From JBCCMQ01 sp039026235 (GTDB taxonomy: Bacteria > Pseudomonadota > Alphaproteobacteria > Rhodobacterales > Rhodobacteraceae), in the NCBI GenBank assembly GCA_039026235.1, contig JBCCMQ010000003.1:62001-126000 (forward strand): DNA of 64,000 nucleotides. Reading direction: 5' to 3'. A program made the position numbers and the translations under genes. Position 1 is the first letter of the stretch. Each line of letters begins with the position of its first letter. This document shows positions 42,913 through 51,468 of the stretch, piece after piece. The notes under the pieces were generated by a model. It was given only the letters and a program-made list of their open reading frames with translations. It was not told the origin of the DNA and ran no database searches.

Positions 42913-43470
42913 ATGGCCAGTCTGGAGACCGCGTATAAGGATGAACCCGACAGCGCTGAAGAGGGAGAAATCCCGGACATGCTGGAAGCGAAGCTTTGGG
43001 CCAACCCTTGCCCATTTACTTTCCGGATCAACTACCTTGCGCTCCTCTACAACACCCCGCTCTACAATCTGGTCAGCGACCAATACGGATTATCACGACC
43101 CGAATATGTGGTGCTCTACTCGCTTGCCCTCGCCAATGGCGGCAGTGCGCGGGACGTGTCGCGCACGTCGGGCTTTCCCAAGAACACCTTGAGCCGAGCT
43201 ATCAAACGGCTCGAGAAACTCGGCTTGATTAAAACGCGTAGTAAGGCGCCCGGTGGCAGGCGCAAACAAGCCCTGCACCTGTCCGACAAGGGTTGGGCCC
43301 TGTTCAACGAGACTCTGCCCGCGTTTGAGGCACAGGAAAAACGAATGCTCAAATCTCTGTCGCTAGGTGAACGGCAGATTCTCTTTGAGCTATTGTCGAA
43401 GGTTGTTGTCGATGCACAAGAATGGGAGGGCAGCCTGCCGCCCGAGGCCAGGATAAACAGGAAGGGCTGA
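42913..43470 (+). CDS. MarR family regulator
   Basis: 185 residues. Winged-helix domain: YGLSRPEYVVLYSLALANGG, ARDVSRTSGFPKNTLSRAIK RLEKLGLI, and the wing RSKAPGGRRKQALHLSDKG. The N-terminal 40 residues are acidic and longer than usual. It is divergent from the ABC operon and followed by the catabolic genes in the same direction (creatininase-like start 6 bp after its stop), so it probably controls both. Confidence 0.92.
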   Translation: MASLETAYKDEPDSAEEGEIPDMLEAKLWANPCPFTFRINYLALLYNTPLYNLVSDQYGLSRPEYVVLYSLALANGGSARDVSRTSGFPKNTLSRAIKRLEKLGLIKTRSKAPGGRRKQALHLSDKGWALFNETLPAFEAQEKRMLKSLSLGERQILFELLSKVVVDAQEWEGSLPPEARINRKG

Positions 43471-43475
43471 AGCGA

Positions 43476-44192
43476 ATGAAAGTAGTCGAGATGAACTGGC
43501 GCGATGTGGAGGCCAGCGCCGAGCGTGATCCGCGCTGCATCCTTCCCATAGGCTCAACGGAGCAGCACGCGCAGCTTTCTCTATGTGTCGATTTGATCTT
43601 GGCGGAGAAGGTCTCGGCGGATGCCGCCGCGCGGCTGGGCATCCCGGTGTTTCCGGTCATCCCCTACGGCCTGGCACCCTATTTCAGCGCCTACCCTGGC
43701 ACGATTAGCCTGCGGCTTGAGACACTGATGGGGGTGATCCGCGATGTCATCGCATCCTTGTACCGCTCGGGCTTCCGACAGGTGCTGATTGTCAATGGCC
43801 ATGGCGGCAATAACCCGGTCGGCGCGCTTGCCCAAGAGATGATGGCCGAGTACGCCGATATCGCAATCAAGTTCCACAATTGGTGGAACGCTCCCAAGAC
43901 CTGGGCCAAAGCCCAAGCCATCGACAGGACCGGCTCGCATGCCAACTGGATGGAGAACTTCCCGTGGACACGCCTTGCGCATGCGCCTGCGCCCGATGGT
44001 GAAAAGCCCCCGGTGGACATGTCCCTGATGAAAGCCTCGCCGCCGGACGCAGTCCGCCGACTCCTTGGCGACGGAGCTTTTGGCGGCCCCTGGCAACGCG
44101 CCGATGAGGAGATGCTGGCACTCTGGGAGGTGGGCGTGAACGAAGTTCGAGATGCCCTGCAAGGACCATGGCCTGACCTTGAGAGCCATTGA
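43476..44192 (+). CDS. Creatininase-family amidohydrolase, variant motif
   Basis: 238 residues from the ATG at 43476. The fold is supported by ILPIGSTEQHAQLSLCVDL at about 23-41, PYGLAPYFSAYPGTISL near 68-84 and the signature VLIVNGHGGNNPVGALAQEM near 108-127. In the canonical motif STEQHGPHLPLGTD a second His precedes Leu; here STEQHAQLSLCVD lacks it and is one residue shorter, while Glu, first His and Asp remain. This variant marks a subfamily of creatinine/formamide-type hydrolases with unknown substrate. Hydrolysis of a C-N bond in an imported compound is likely. Its TGA overlaps the next ATG by one base. Confidence 0.88.
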   Translation: MKVVEMNWRDVEASAERDPRCILPIGSTEQHAQLSLCVDLILAEKVSADAAARLGIPVFPVIPYGLAPYFSAYPGTISLRLETLMGVIRDVIASLYRSGFRQVLIVNGHGGNNPVGALAQEMMAEYADIAIKFHNWWNAPKTWAKAQAIDRTGSHANWMENFPWTRLAHAPAPDGEKPPVDMSLMKASPPDAVRRLLGDGAFGGPWQRADEEMLALWEVGVNEVRDALQGPWPDLESH

Positions 44193-45211
44193 TGCCGGAT
44201 CAGATTCTGATCTGGGGCGCCGGTGCTATTGGCGGGGTTTTGGGGGCCTATTGGGCCCGCGCCGGTCACCCCGTATTGATGGTCGACATCGTCGCGGAAC
44301 ACGCACAGGCGTGCCGCACGAGCGGCTTGCAAATTGAAGGGCCTGTTGAAGAGTTCGCTCAGGTGGTGCCCTGCGTCACGCCCGAAAAGGTCGCGGGCAC
44401 CTACCGTCGCGTGGTTCTGGCAGTCAAAGCCCAGGCGACGCAGACGGCGGTCCAGGCCCTCCTGCCCCATTTGGCGGATGATAGCTACATACTGTCCGCT
44501 CAAAATGGCCTCAACGAACGAACGATCGCCGATCTTGCCGGGCGCCAGCGCACCATGGGTGCCTTCGTGAACTACGGAGCGGATTGGATCGGACCCGGCC
44601 GCATTCTCTTCGGTAATCGCGGTGCCGTGGTCGTAGGTGAAATTGATGGATCTGTGCGCGCGCGAACGCAAGACATGCATCGCCTCCTACAGGTCTTTGA
44701 GCCCAACGCCGTGCTGACCGACGACATTTGGGCCTATCTCTGGGGCAAGCTTGGCTACGGTGCGATGCTTTTTGCAACCGCGCTGACGCCCGACAGCATG
44801 ACAATAAATTTCGCTGACCCGGCGCGGTCGCCCGCCTTGATGGGGCTGGCCCGTGAGGTGATGCGCACGGCGGTTGCGGAGGGGGTGGACCCGATGTCTT
44901 TCAACGGGTTTGAGGCCTCTGCCTTTCTGCCCGATGCGCCCGAGGCCGCAGCCCTGAAGAGCCTCGCGGATTTGGCCGAGTTCAACTCCAAAACGGCCAA
45001 GACCCACACCGGTATCTACCGCGATTTGGCCGTGCGGAAGCGCAAGACCGAAGTGGATCCGCAAGTTGGCACCATCGCTGAAATAGCCGCGAGCCACGGC
45101 GTCGAAGCGCCATTGCTGCACCGACTGGTCGAGCTGATCCATGATATCGAGGAGGGCCGCCGGGACATGTCGGTGGAAACCTTCCACGAACTCACCAAGG
45201 TGATCCAGTGA
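44192..45211 (+). CDS. Ketopantoate-reductase-like dehydrogenase
   Basis: 339 residues. N-terminal NAD(P) motif ILIWGAGAIGGVLGAYWARA GHP near 5-27, middle KAQATQTAVQALLPHL and LSAQNGLNERTIADL, and the C-terminal ApbA/PanE helical domain with KLGYGAMLFATAL near 190. 2-dehydropantoate 2-reductases reduce 2-keto acids to 2-hydroxy acids. It sits in a catabolic cluster rather than with pantothenate genes, so it more likely acts on a 2-oxo intermediate of the imported substrate. The start codon overlaps the previous stop, and its own stop overlaps the SDR start. Confidence 0.88.
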   Translation: MPDQILIWGAGAIGGVLGAYWARAGHPVLMVDIVAEHAQACRTSGLQIEGPVEEFAQVVPCVTPEKVAGTYRRVVLAVKAQATQTAVQALLPHLADDSYILSAQNGLNERTIADLAGRQRTMGAFVNYGADWIGPGRILFGNRGAVVVGEIDGSVRARTQDMHRLLQVFEPNAVLTDDIWAYLWGKLGYGAMLFATALTPDSMTINFADPARSPALMGLAREVMRTAVAEGVDPMSFNGFEASAFLPDAPEAAALKSLADLAEFNSKTAKTHTGIYRDLAVRKRKTEVDPQVGTIAEIAASHGVEAPLLHRLVELIHDIEEGRRDMSVETFHELTKVIQ

Positions 45212-45951
45212 CGGCTCGCACGGCCCTGGTGACCGGCGTGGTGGGCGGCATCGGTGCCGCGATTGCCGCGCGCCTGGCCGCCGACGGCGCGCGGGTCATC
45301 CTGAGCGATTTGCCCGGAGAGGCGCTCGACGCCCGGGCCAAGGCGCTGGGCCTACCCGCCGTCGCCGCGGACCTGGGCGACCCGGCTTCTGTCAAAGAGT
45401 TGAACGCGCGCATCGTGACCGATTTCGGTGCGCCCGGCATATTGGTGAATGCTGCCGGCGGCGTGCGGGGGCAAGTGGGAACGCCCCTGGAAGAGGTTCA
45501 ACCCGAGGCCTGGCGCAGCATCTTTGCGGCCAATGTCGATGCCACGTTGTACCTGGCTCAGTCCCTGGCCCCGGTGATGAAAGCGCAAAAATGGGGTCGG
45601 ATCATCACCATCAGTTCCGGCGCGGGCCTCAGGCCTAGCCTCACGGGGATACACGCCTACACGGCGGCAAAGCACGCGTTGGTGGGGCTTACAAAGCAGT
45701 TGAGTCTGGAGCTGGGCCCACACGGCATCACGGTAAACTCAATCGCGCCCGGCTTCATCCTATCGAACCCCGCGACAGAGCGGCAATGGGCCAGCTACGG
45801 GCCCGAGGGACAGGCGCAACTGCTCAACCGGATCCACACCCGCCGCCTGGGCACACCCGAAGACATCGCCGCTGCAGCCGCCTTTCTGACCTCGAATGCG
45901 GCGGCATGGATCACGGCGCAGATACTCTGCGTCGACGGCGGCGTCACCTGA
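45208..45951 (+). CDS. SDR family oxidoreductase
   Basis: 247 residues, GTG start overlapping the preceding TGA by four bases. Classical short-chain dehydrogenase: nucleotide motif TGVVGGIGAAIAARLA near 9-24 (TGxxxGIG), NAAG near 81, catalytic Ser in TISSGAGLRPSLTG and YTAAKHALVGLTKQ (YxxxK) near 148-161, and the C-terminal ITAQILCVDGGVT. It is an NAD(P)-dependent alcohol/ketone enzyme; the substrate is unknown. Confidence 0.94.
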   Translation: MTARTALVTGVVGGIGAAIAARLAADGARVILSDLPGEALDARAKALGLPAVAADLGDPASVKELNARIVTDFGAPGILVNAAGGVRGQVGTPLEEVQPEAWRSIFAANVDATLYLAQSLAPVMKAQKWGRIITISSGAGLRPSLTGIHAYTAAKHALVGLTKQLSLELGPHGITVNSIAPGFILSNPATERQWASYGPEGQAQLLNRIHTRRLGTPEDIAAAAAFLTSNAAAWITAQILCVDGGVT

Positions 45952-45963
45952 TAGGAAAGCGAG

Positions 45964-47376
45964 ATGGACGACCCCGTCTTAGCCCATGCCTTTGAACACG
46001 AGCCCGGGCTAATTGAAGCGATTAAGGTGCTTGTTAGCTGCCCGTCTGTAGGGGCCGACCCCGCCATGGCCCAGGGCATGGAGGACGCGCGCAGGCTTAT
46101 TGAGGCACGTCTCGATGACATGGGGTTTCAAAACCGCCAGCGCCTGAGCCCTGCGGATGGCGGCGGACAAGCCGCACTCTATGCCGAACGGATGGATGCG
46201 CCGGGCAAGCCGACCATTCTGGTCTATGGCCACTATGACGTTCAGCCTCCGGATCCGCTGGAGAAATGGCATACGTCTCCTTTCCAGCCCGTGGTGCTGG
46301 GCCAGCGGATCTATGGCCGCGGTGTGTCCGACGACAAGGCCCCCATGATGATCGCGCTTGGCGCGCTTGAGGCCTTTGTCGCGGTTGAGGGTAGGCTGCC
46401 GCTCAACATCAAATTGCTTCTGGAAGGCGAAGAAGAAACCGGGTCCCCCTCCCTGCCCGGCATCCTTGAGGCACACCGGCATCTGTTGGCCTGCGATGCG
46501 GTCCTGTCTGCGGACGGCGCCCGCTGGCGCCCGGATTTGCAGAGTGTCAATGTGGGATCACGCGGGACGGCCGGGTTCGAAATCCGGTTGCAGACAGCCT
46601 CGCAGGATCTTCATTCCGGACGCTATGGCGGGATCGTTCCCAACGCCCTTCACGTGCTCGCCAACCTGGTTGCGAGTCTTCACGACGCAGACGGCCGCAT
46701 AACCGCGCCCGGCTTCTACGACGGTGCCGAGGCGCCCTCAGAGGAGCAAAGCGCAGAGATCGCCGCGATCCCCTTTGATGAACCGGCATTCTTTGGCGCG
46801 ATCGGTGCGGCGCCCTATGGAGAAGTGGGCCGCTCGACCCTCGAGCGGCTCTGGCTGCGCCCGACGGTGGATGTGAACGGCATGTGGGGCGGCTACACCG
46901 GCGCGGGCTCCAAGACAGTGATCCCCAACGAAGCTTTCGCTAAACTCACCATGCGGCTGGTGCCGGGCCAGGACCCCCAGTCAGCGCAGGCCGCCGTAAT
47001 CGCGCAGCTTAAACGCCGCGTGCCCGAAGGCGCTTCACTGGAGGTGTTCGGCGAGCGCGGTGCTTCTGGCGCCTATGCGGTGCCGCCGGACCATCCCCTG
47101 CTAAGCGCGGCCTGCGCTGCGCTGGAACACACCTCTGGCGAGGCCCCCCTGAAGGTGCGCATTGGGGCATCGCTTCCCGTAACAGAAATCGTCAGCCGCA
47201 TTCTTGGTGTCGACACGGTGATGTTTTCTTTCGCCATTTCCGATGAAAACTTCCACGCTCCAAATGAGTTCTTCCGCCTGGAAAGCATCACCGACGGGCT
47301 CGCGGCCTGGGTGCGCATCATGCGCGAAATCGCGGCCATCGACCCCGCCACTTTCGAACCCTTTCGCCGAAAGTGA
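45964..47376 (+). CDS. M20 family metallopeptidase (dipeptidase)
   Basis: 470 residues. Metal ligands: YGHYDVQPPDPLEKWHTSPF near 88, GVSDDKAPMMIAL near 119, and LLEGEEETGSPSL near 152 with the catalytic Glu pair. The lid domain follows (LHSGRYGGIVPNALHVLANL). The IRxGASLPVTE-like region RIGASLPVTEIVSRIL near 398 is typical of M20 dipeptidases. It is cytoplasmic and cleaves a dipeptide or N-acyl bond, consistent with a peptide-type importer. Start ATG with AAAGCGAG upstream. Its stop overlaps the truncated transporter start. Confidence 0.94.
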   Translation: MDDPVLAHAFEHEPGLIEAIKVLVSCPSVGADPAMAQGMEDARRLIEARLDDMGFQNRQRLSPADGGGQAALYAERMDAPGKPTILVYGHYDVQPPDPLEKWHTSPFQPVVLGQRIYGRGVSDDKAPMMIALGALEAFVAVEGRLPLNIKLLLEGEEETGSPSLPGILEAHRHLLACDAVLSADGARWRPDLQSVNVGSRGTAGFEIRLQTASQDLHSGRYGGIVPNALHVLANLVASLHDADGRITAPGFYDGAEAPSEEQSAEIAAIPFDEPAFFGAIGAAPYGEVGRSTLERLWLRPTVDVNGMWGGYTGAGSKTVIPNEAFAKLTMRLVPGQDPQSAQAAVIAQLKRRVPEGASLEVFGERGASGAYAVPPDHPLLSAACAALEHTSGEAPLKVRIGASLPVTEIVSRILGVDTVMFSFAISDENFHAPNEFFRLESITDGLAAWVRIMREIAAIDPATFEPFRRK

Positions 47377-47609
47377 AAAGCGCCATGCCCGTTGACAGTT
47401 GGCGCGGTGCCGCGCTGCTGGTCGCTGCCGCGGTGGTCTTCACGGTCGACGTTACGGTGCTGCGTTACTTGAGCCCGGAGGTGCCATTCGGCCAGATCAT
47501 CTTCTTTCGCTCGCTCTCGCTGCTCGTGATCGTGGCAATCTGGATCTCACGGCGCCCCTCGCTAAGCTACCTCTCTCCCCGGCGGCGGATGCTCGTTTGC
47601 GTGGTGTGA
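47373..47609 (+). pseudogene. DMT/EamA transporter N-terminal fragment
   Basis: 78 codons starting with a GTG that overlaps the M20 stop, so it was the last gene of this operon. Two membrane helices are visible (GAALLVAAAVVFTVDVTVL and IIFFRSLSLLVIVAIWIS), matching the start of EamA transporters, which have ten. It stops at a TGA at 47607, just before the resolvase remnant on the other strand. The rest was lost at that junction. Confidence 0.8.
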
Positions 47610-47639
47610 CCAGCCTGGTCTGCTGGTGGCTTTTTTCCC

Positions 47640-47956
47640 ATCGGATTGCTTGGGTCATAGACCGACGCGCCAAGCGCAAGGTTCACACCGCGCGCTTTCA
47701 ACTTTTCCGCGATAAAGTGGGCGTCGGGAACTGAACGGGCCTGCCGGTCGAGTTTGGGCACGACCAGCGTGTCTGCCTCGCGCGCAGCGGCAAGTGCCTA
47801 ATCCAGACCGGGGCGGGCACGGTTGGTGCCGGTCAGCCCGTGATCGGTACGGATGCGATCTGGTGCAACGCCGAGATCTTCGAGCGCCTACTTTTGCGCC
47901 GACAGGTCTTGCCCGTCGGTCGAGCAGCGCGCGTATCCGGTTTTGGAGGAGGTCAT
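47640..47956 (-). pseudogene. Serine recombinase (resolvase) fragment with two amber codons
   Basis: From the ATG at 47956 the frame reads TGYARCSTDGQDLSAQK, TAG (codon 23), ALEDLGVAPDRIRTDHGLTG, TNRARPGLD, TAG (codon 53), ALAAAREADTLVVPKLDRQA, RSVPDAHFIAEKLKARGVNL and DPSNPMGKK. This is the N-terminal catalytic domain of a Tn3-type resolvase; the usual catalytic Ser (YARCSTD) is present. The second TAG sits where relatives have Gln (GLDQAL). After GKK the similarity ends abruptly at about 47640, and the DNA-binding domain is missing. Confidence 0.88.
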
Positions 47957-48098
47957 TGTTTCAAAAAATAGAGTATTATTTTACGCTAGACCACCAGGAT
48001 GCGGGTGTCCTCCAATGGTGTATTCAACCCCATGTTTGTTTTCATATACAAAGTACAAGTGTCCAAAGCTTGTTCCAGAAACTTGCCTTGCTTCAATT

Positions 48099-48860
48099 CT
48101 AATCACCGACATCATAGGCTCCATCGATTATTCTTTGATTTTGCCGAGAGTACAGTGGCCAATCAATATGGATGTTAGGTGGTATTTCTAATGACAAAAC
48201 TCGCTCTGTTGAATCATCGACGATCACCGACACACCCGGCCCAAAAGTAGGCGTCATGTGCAATCCCAACTCATACTCTATTGATCCTCTATCAAATGGC
48301 AATGTCGAAAAAATCCAGTTCGTTCGCCCCTCACCCTGAAAACTGACCTTCCTGTGGAGGTACATTCCAGAGCCATTTATAAAATTCCTTACCTCGCCCA
48401 GCTTGAACCCATCTTGCAAATCAAAAATTGAATTTAACGCATTCACCAAATCATCTGAGTTTCTGAAGTTCGCAGCCAAAAAATCAATCCCCCTGTTAGA
48501 GAAATCTTCTCCGGAATAGAAGTCTCTAAAGCCGGCTTCTAAAACTATTGAGTCCACGACCCTAAAGAACACAACTCTATCCAATTTGTTATCTGGACAC
48601 AATGATCCATGGATAAAAACTTTAGTATTACCTGTTAATCCTGTCTCCTCCGAAAAGTCTTCAGGCAGCAAATCAAAAAATGATCCGTCAAAGACATTAG
48701 ACGAAGAGGAGCCTTCGCGCCTTGCAAGTTGCTCTGAAAGGTTTTCTGCGCCCACATGACAAATGCTGCGGTCCATAGAATTGACTTCCCCGACTCCTAT
48801 AATTGTTAAGGCAACAAAAATTATGGATACCTTAGCGAAATCATTCATTTGTCTGTCCAT
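48099..48860 (-). CDS. Uncharacterised AT-rich secreted protein
   Basis: About 253 residues (ATG at 48860; ATG at 48848 also possible). The N-terminus MNDFAKVSIIFVALTIIGVG looks like a Sec signal. The mature part has few Cys and many Asp, Phe and Ser: ICHVGAENLSEQLARREG, SSSNVFDGSFFDLLPEDF, DKLDRVVFFRVVDSIVLEAG-like stretches and SIEYELGLHMTPTFGPGVSV. I recognise no family. Its base composition is clearly lower in GC than everything around it. It lies between a resolvase remnant and an IS6 remnant, so it was probably brought in by transfer. No ribosome-binding site is obvious. Confidence 0.65.
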   Translation of the reverse strand: MDRQMNDFAKVSIIFVALTIIGVGEVNSMDRSICHVGAENLSEQLARREGSSSSNVFDGSFFDLLPEDFSEETGLTGNTKVFIHGSLCPDNKLDRVVFFRVVDSIVLEAGFRDFYSGEDFSNRGIDFLAANFRNSDDLVNALNSIFDLQDGFKLGEVRNFINGSGMYLHRKVSFQGEGRTNWIFSTLPFDRGSIEYELGLHMTPTFGPGVSVIVDDSTERVLSLEIPPNIHIDWPLYSRQNQRIIDGAYDVGD

Positions 48861-49002
48861 ATTCAACGATTCAAAAAAGCGGCTTTCTTAGGATGCACGG
48901 GCTCAAGAAGCCACAGAAAGAAGAAGTTGTCACCCACTGGTGCTTGCCAGAGAAACCTAGAAGGAGACAGGTCAGTGGGTTCGATAGCGTTACCGCAGGA
49001 CC

Positions 49003-49700
49003 AAAACTTCCCCCTGCAAGTACTTCAAAACGAGCCCTGACATCATTCGCCAGGCCGTAATGTTCTTCGTCCGGTTCCCGTTGTCGTTCCGAAACATGGA
49101 AGATCTGCTTCGCGAACGAGGCATCGATGTTAGCCACGAAGCGGTGAGGTAGCTGTGGGAGCGGTTCTGTCCGATGTTTGTCGCTGAGATCCAAAAGCGG
49201 AGGATCGAAGGCATGAGATCCAGCCGTTGGCGGTCGCACTTTGACGAGATGTTCGTGAAGATCAATGGCGTAATATGGTATCTCTGGCGCGCCGTCGACC
49301 ACGAGGGCCAAATCCTTGAGAGCTTTGTCACGAAGACCCCAGTCAAGATTGTCGCATTGAAATCCCTGAAGAAAGCAACGTGCAAACACAGCAGCGCCGA
49401 GGAGATCGTAACCGACAAGCTCCGCTCCTAAAGCGTGGCCTTAAAGGTGATCGGCGCATGTGCTCGGCAGGAACTCGGCTGCTGGTAGATCAATTGAGCG
49501 GAGAACCCACACGTGCCGTTCCGAAGAAGAGAGCGGGCAATGCAGCGGTTCTTGCATATTCGAAGTTTTCAGAAATTTGCCGCCGTCCATGCCCGGGTCC
49601 ACAACCGTTTCAATCAGGAACGATCGCTCAATCACCGGACAAACTTCAAAGAGGCACGTTCTTCCTGTCCCGCCGAGCGCCTGCAACTTTGTTCGGGGTA
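49003..49700 (+). pseudogene. IS6-family transposase remnant
   Basis: Spread over two plus-strand frames. First frame: KYFKTSPDIIRQAVMFFVRF, LRERGIDVSHEAVR, TAG at 49150-49152, LWERFCPMFVAEIQKRRIEG, SHFDEMFVKINGVIWYLWRA VDHEGQILE (first and second catalytic residues of the DDE core), then EEIVTDKLRS and a stop at 49429. The C-terminal part continues in another frame, FRRRERAMQRFLHIRSFQKF and HNRFNQERSLNHRTNFKEAR, matching the end of IS6 transposases. A frameshift and stops make it inactive. I could not find matching terminal inverted repeats. Confidence 0.85.
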
Positions 49701-49816
49701 GGTTCGCGCATTCCGCGGCAAACAGAGACGCGTTCGAATTGGCCTGACAGCACCCGCCCGTGACATCAAGGGTGGGGCGGCCAGGCATTCAGTGATACGC
49801 GGCACCGCCGAGAACC

Positions 49817-50617
49817 TTAGGCAAAGGCGATATCGACGGATCCGAATGGCCCGAAATCTGCGTGGATCTCGGAAGCAGAGGGACATTCGATCGGTCGAAT
49901 GAAGCTTCCTGACAGAACAATCTGCCCGGGTTCAATGCTCTGTCCGTATTGCGCCATGCGCCGGGCCAGCCAGAGAACGCTTTCAATCGGATCATTCAGG
50001 ACACCGGCGCCAAGGCCGGTTTCCTCGACCTGATTGTTGCGCGATGCAATCGCACCGACCCATCGCAGGTCGTGCGCATCTATCCTGTGGCGGTCGGCAC
50101 CGAGAACGACCCCGGCGTTCGCAGCATTGTCGCTAATCGTGTCGTAGACCGTCCGGGGCTTGCCGGTTTCGCTGTCGGCCCGGACAATCCGGGTATCGAG
50201 TATCTCGACCGACGGGGCGACGAAATCCGTTGCGGCAATGATGTCGTCACGGGTGACATCGTCTCCGCCGACGGGAGATTTCATCACAAAGGCAATCTCG
50301 ACCTCGATGCGGGGCTGGATGAAACGCCCTTTTGGGACCTTTGCACCGTTGGCGAAGAGCATGTCATCGAAAAGGATGCCGCTGTCCGGAATGTCGATTT
50401 TGAGCGCGTACTGCATCGCTTTAGAGGTCAGCCCGATCTTCCAGCCAATGACGGATCGCCCTTCGGCCAGTTTTGCGCGGCAGATGGCGCTTTGAATGGC
50501 ATAGGCGTCGTCCATGCCAATATGCGGGAAGTCTTTGGACAGCAGGCCGATCTGCTGTCCGGTTTGTTCGGCGCGCAGCAGATCACGGGCGGCTTTTTCA
50601 TGATCTTCGGGGGTCAA
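49817..50617 (-). CDS. hpaH: 2-oxo-hept-4-ene-1,7-dioate hydratase
   Basis: 266 residues of the MhpD/HpaH hydratase family. It adds water to 2-hydroxyhepta-2,4-dienedioate in homoprotocatechuate meta-cleavage. Landmarks: DDAYAIQSAICRAKLAEGRS VIGWKIGLTS near 36-65, GRFIQPRIEVEIAFVMKSP near 97 with metal-binding acidic residues, and VLSGSFIRPIECPSASEIHA near 230. It is the last gene of the hpa operon, and its ATG overlaps the hpaG stop by four bases. The aldolase HpaI that should act next is not in the window. Confidence 0.92.
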   Translation of the reverse strand: MTPEDHEKAARDLLRAEQTGQQIGLLSKDFPHIGMDDAYAIQSAICRAKLAEGRSVIGWKIGLTSKAMQYALKIDIPDSGILFDDMLFANGAKVPKGRFIQPRIEVEIAFVMKSPVGGDDVTRDDIIAATDFVAPSVEILDTRIVRADSETGKPRTVYDTISDNAANAGVVLGADRHRIDAHDLRWVGAIASRNNQVEETGLGAGVLNDPIESVLWLARRMAQYGQSIEPGQIVLSGSFIRPIECPSASEIHADFGPFGSVDIAFA

Positions 50618-51468
50618 ACCACCTCATCCTCTATGGTGTTTCTAAGGGTACCGATACCATTCACCTCAACCTCGACGATGTCGCCGGGCTTCAAATACTG
50701 CGGCGGGTCAAGGCGGGCGCCTGATCCGGTTGGCGTTCCGGTCACGATGATGTCGCCGGGTTCAAGCGCCATGAAGGTCGAGATGTATTCGATCTCGCGC
50801 CGGATGGGGTGCATCATGCGGCTGAGCACATCGTCCTGTCGCAGATCGCCGTTCACGCGGGTGATGATCCGGGCGTCATCCAGTTGCGAGGCATTGGTGA
50901 AAGGCACGAGCCAGGGGCCGATGGCGCCGGACTTGTCCCAGTTCTTGCCCTGCGTCACATTGAACTTCGCGTGGCGCACCCAGTCGCGGATCGTACCTTC
51001 GTTGCAAAGGGTCAGTGCCGAGATATGGTCGTAGGCATCTGCCTTTGGGATGCGGCGCCCACCTTTGCCGATGACGACGGCAACCTCGCCTTCATAGTCC
51101 AGCTGGTGACTTTCCGGAGGCCGGATCAGCGGGCGATCATGTCCAGTAAAGCCACTCGCAAACCGTGGAAAGAGCGACATGTACTTCGGCTGGTCCGATC
51201 CGTCTTTGTATTCGGCGTTCCGGTCCGGAAAATTCACGCCCACACAAAGGATGCGGCGCGCATCTGGCAGAACCATCTCGTAGTCAAATTCGGTATGGGT
51301 CACCGGTAGGTTCTCCGCCGCCCGGCCCAGCGCCTCCAGACTATTAGCACGCACCGCGTCTAACAGGCTGGACCACTGTGGAAACACCTCGTTGAGGGCG
51401 ACCATACCGCCTTCGGTCACGGCGCCGTAGAAGGTTCCGCCGCCGGAAGAAAATGTCGCGAACTTCAT
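50614..51468 (-). CDS. hpaG: FAH-family isomerase/decarboxylase (HpaG-like)
   Basis: 284 residues of the fumarylacetoacetate hydrolase family. Metal-binding ESHQLDYEGEVAVVIGKGG near 118-136, CNEGTIRDWVRHAKFNVTQG KNWD near 154-177, and the GDIIVTGTPTGSG motif near 238. In the homoprotocatechuate pathway HpaG decarboxylates 5-oxopent-3-ene-1,2,5-tricarboxylate and isomerises the product. The E. coli enzyme has two FAH repeats in about 430 residues; this one has a single domain, so it may work as a homodimer or do only one step. It overlaps both neighbours by four bases. Confidence 0.85.
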   Translation of the reverse strand: MKFATFSSGGGTFYGAVTEGGMVALNEVFPQWSSLLDAVRANSLEALGRAAENLPVTHTEFDYEMVLPDARRILCVGVNFPDRNAEYKDGSDQPKYMSLFPRFASGFTGHDRPLIRPPESHQLDYEGEVAVVIGKGGRRIPKADAYDHISALTLCNEGTIRDWVRHAKFNVTQGKNWDKSGAIGPWLVPFTNASQLDDARIITRVNGDLRQDDVLSRMMHPIRREIEYISTFMALEPGDIIVTGTPTGSGARLDPPQYLKPGDIVEVEVNGIGTLRNTIEDEVV

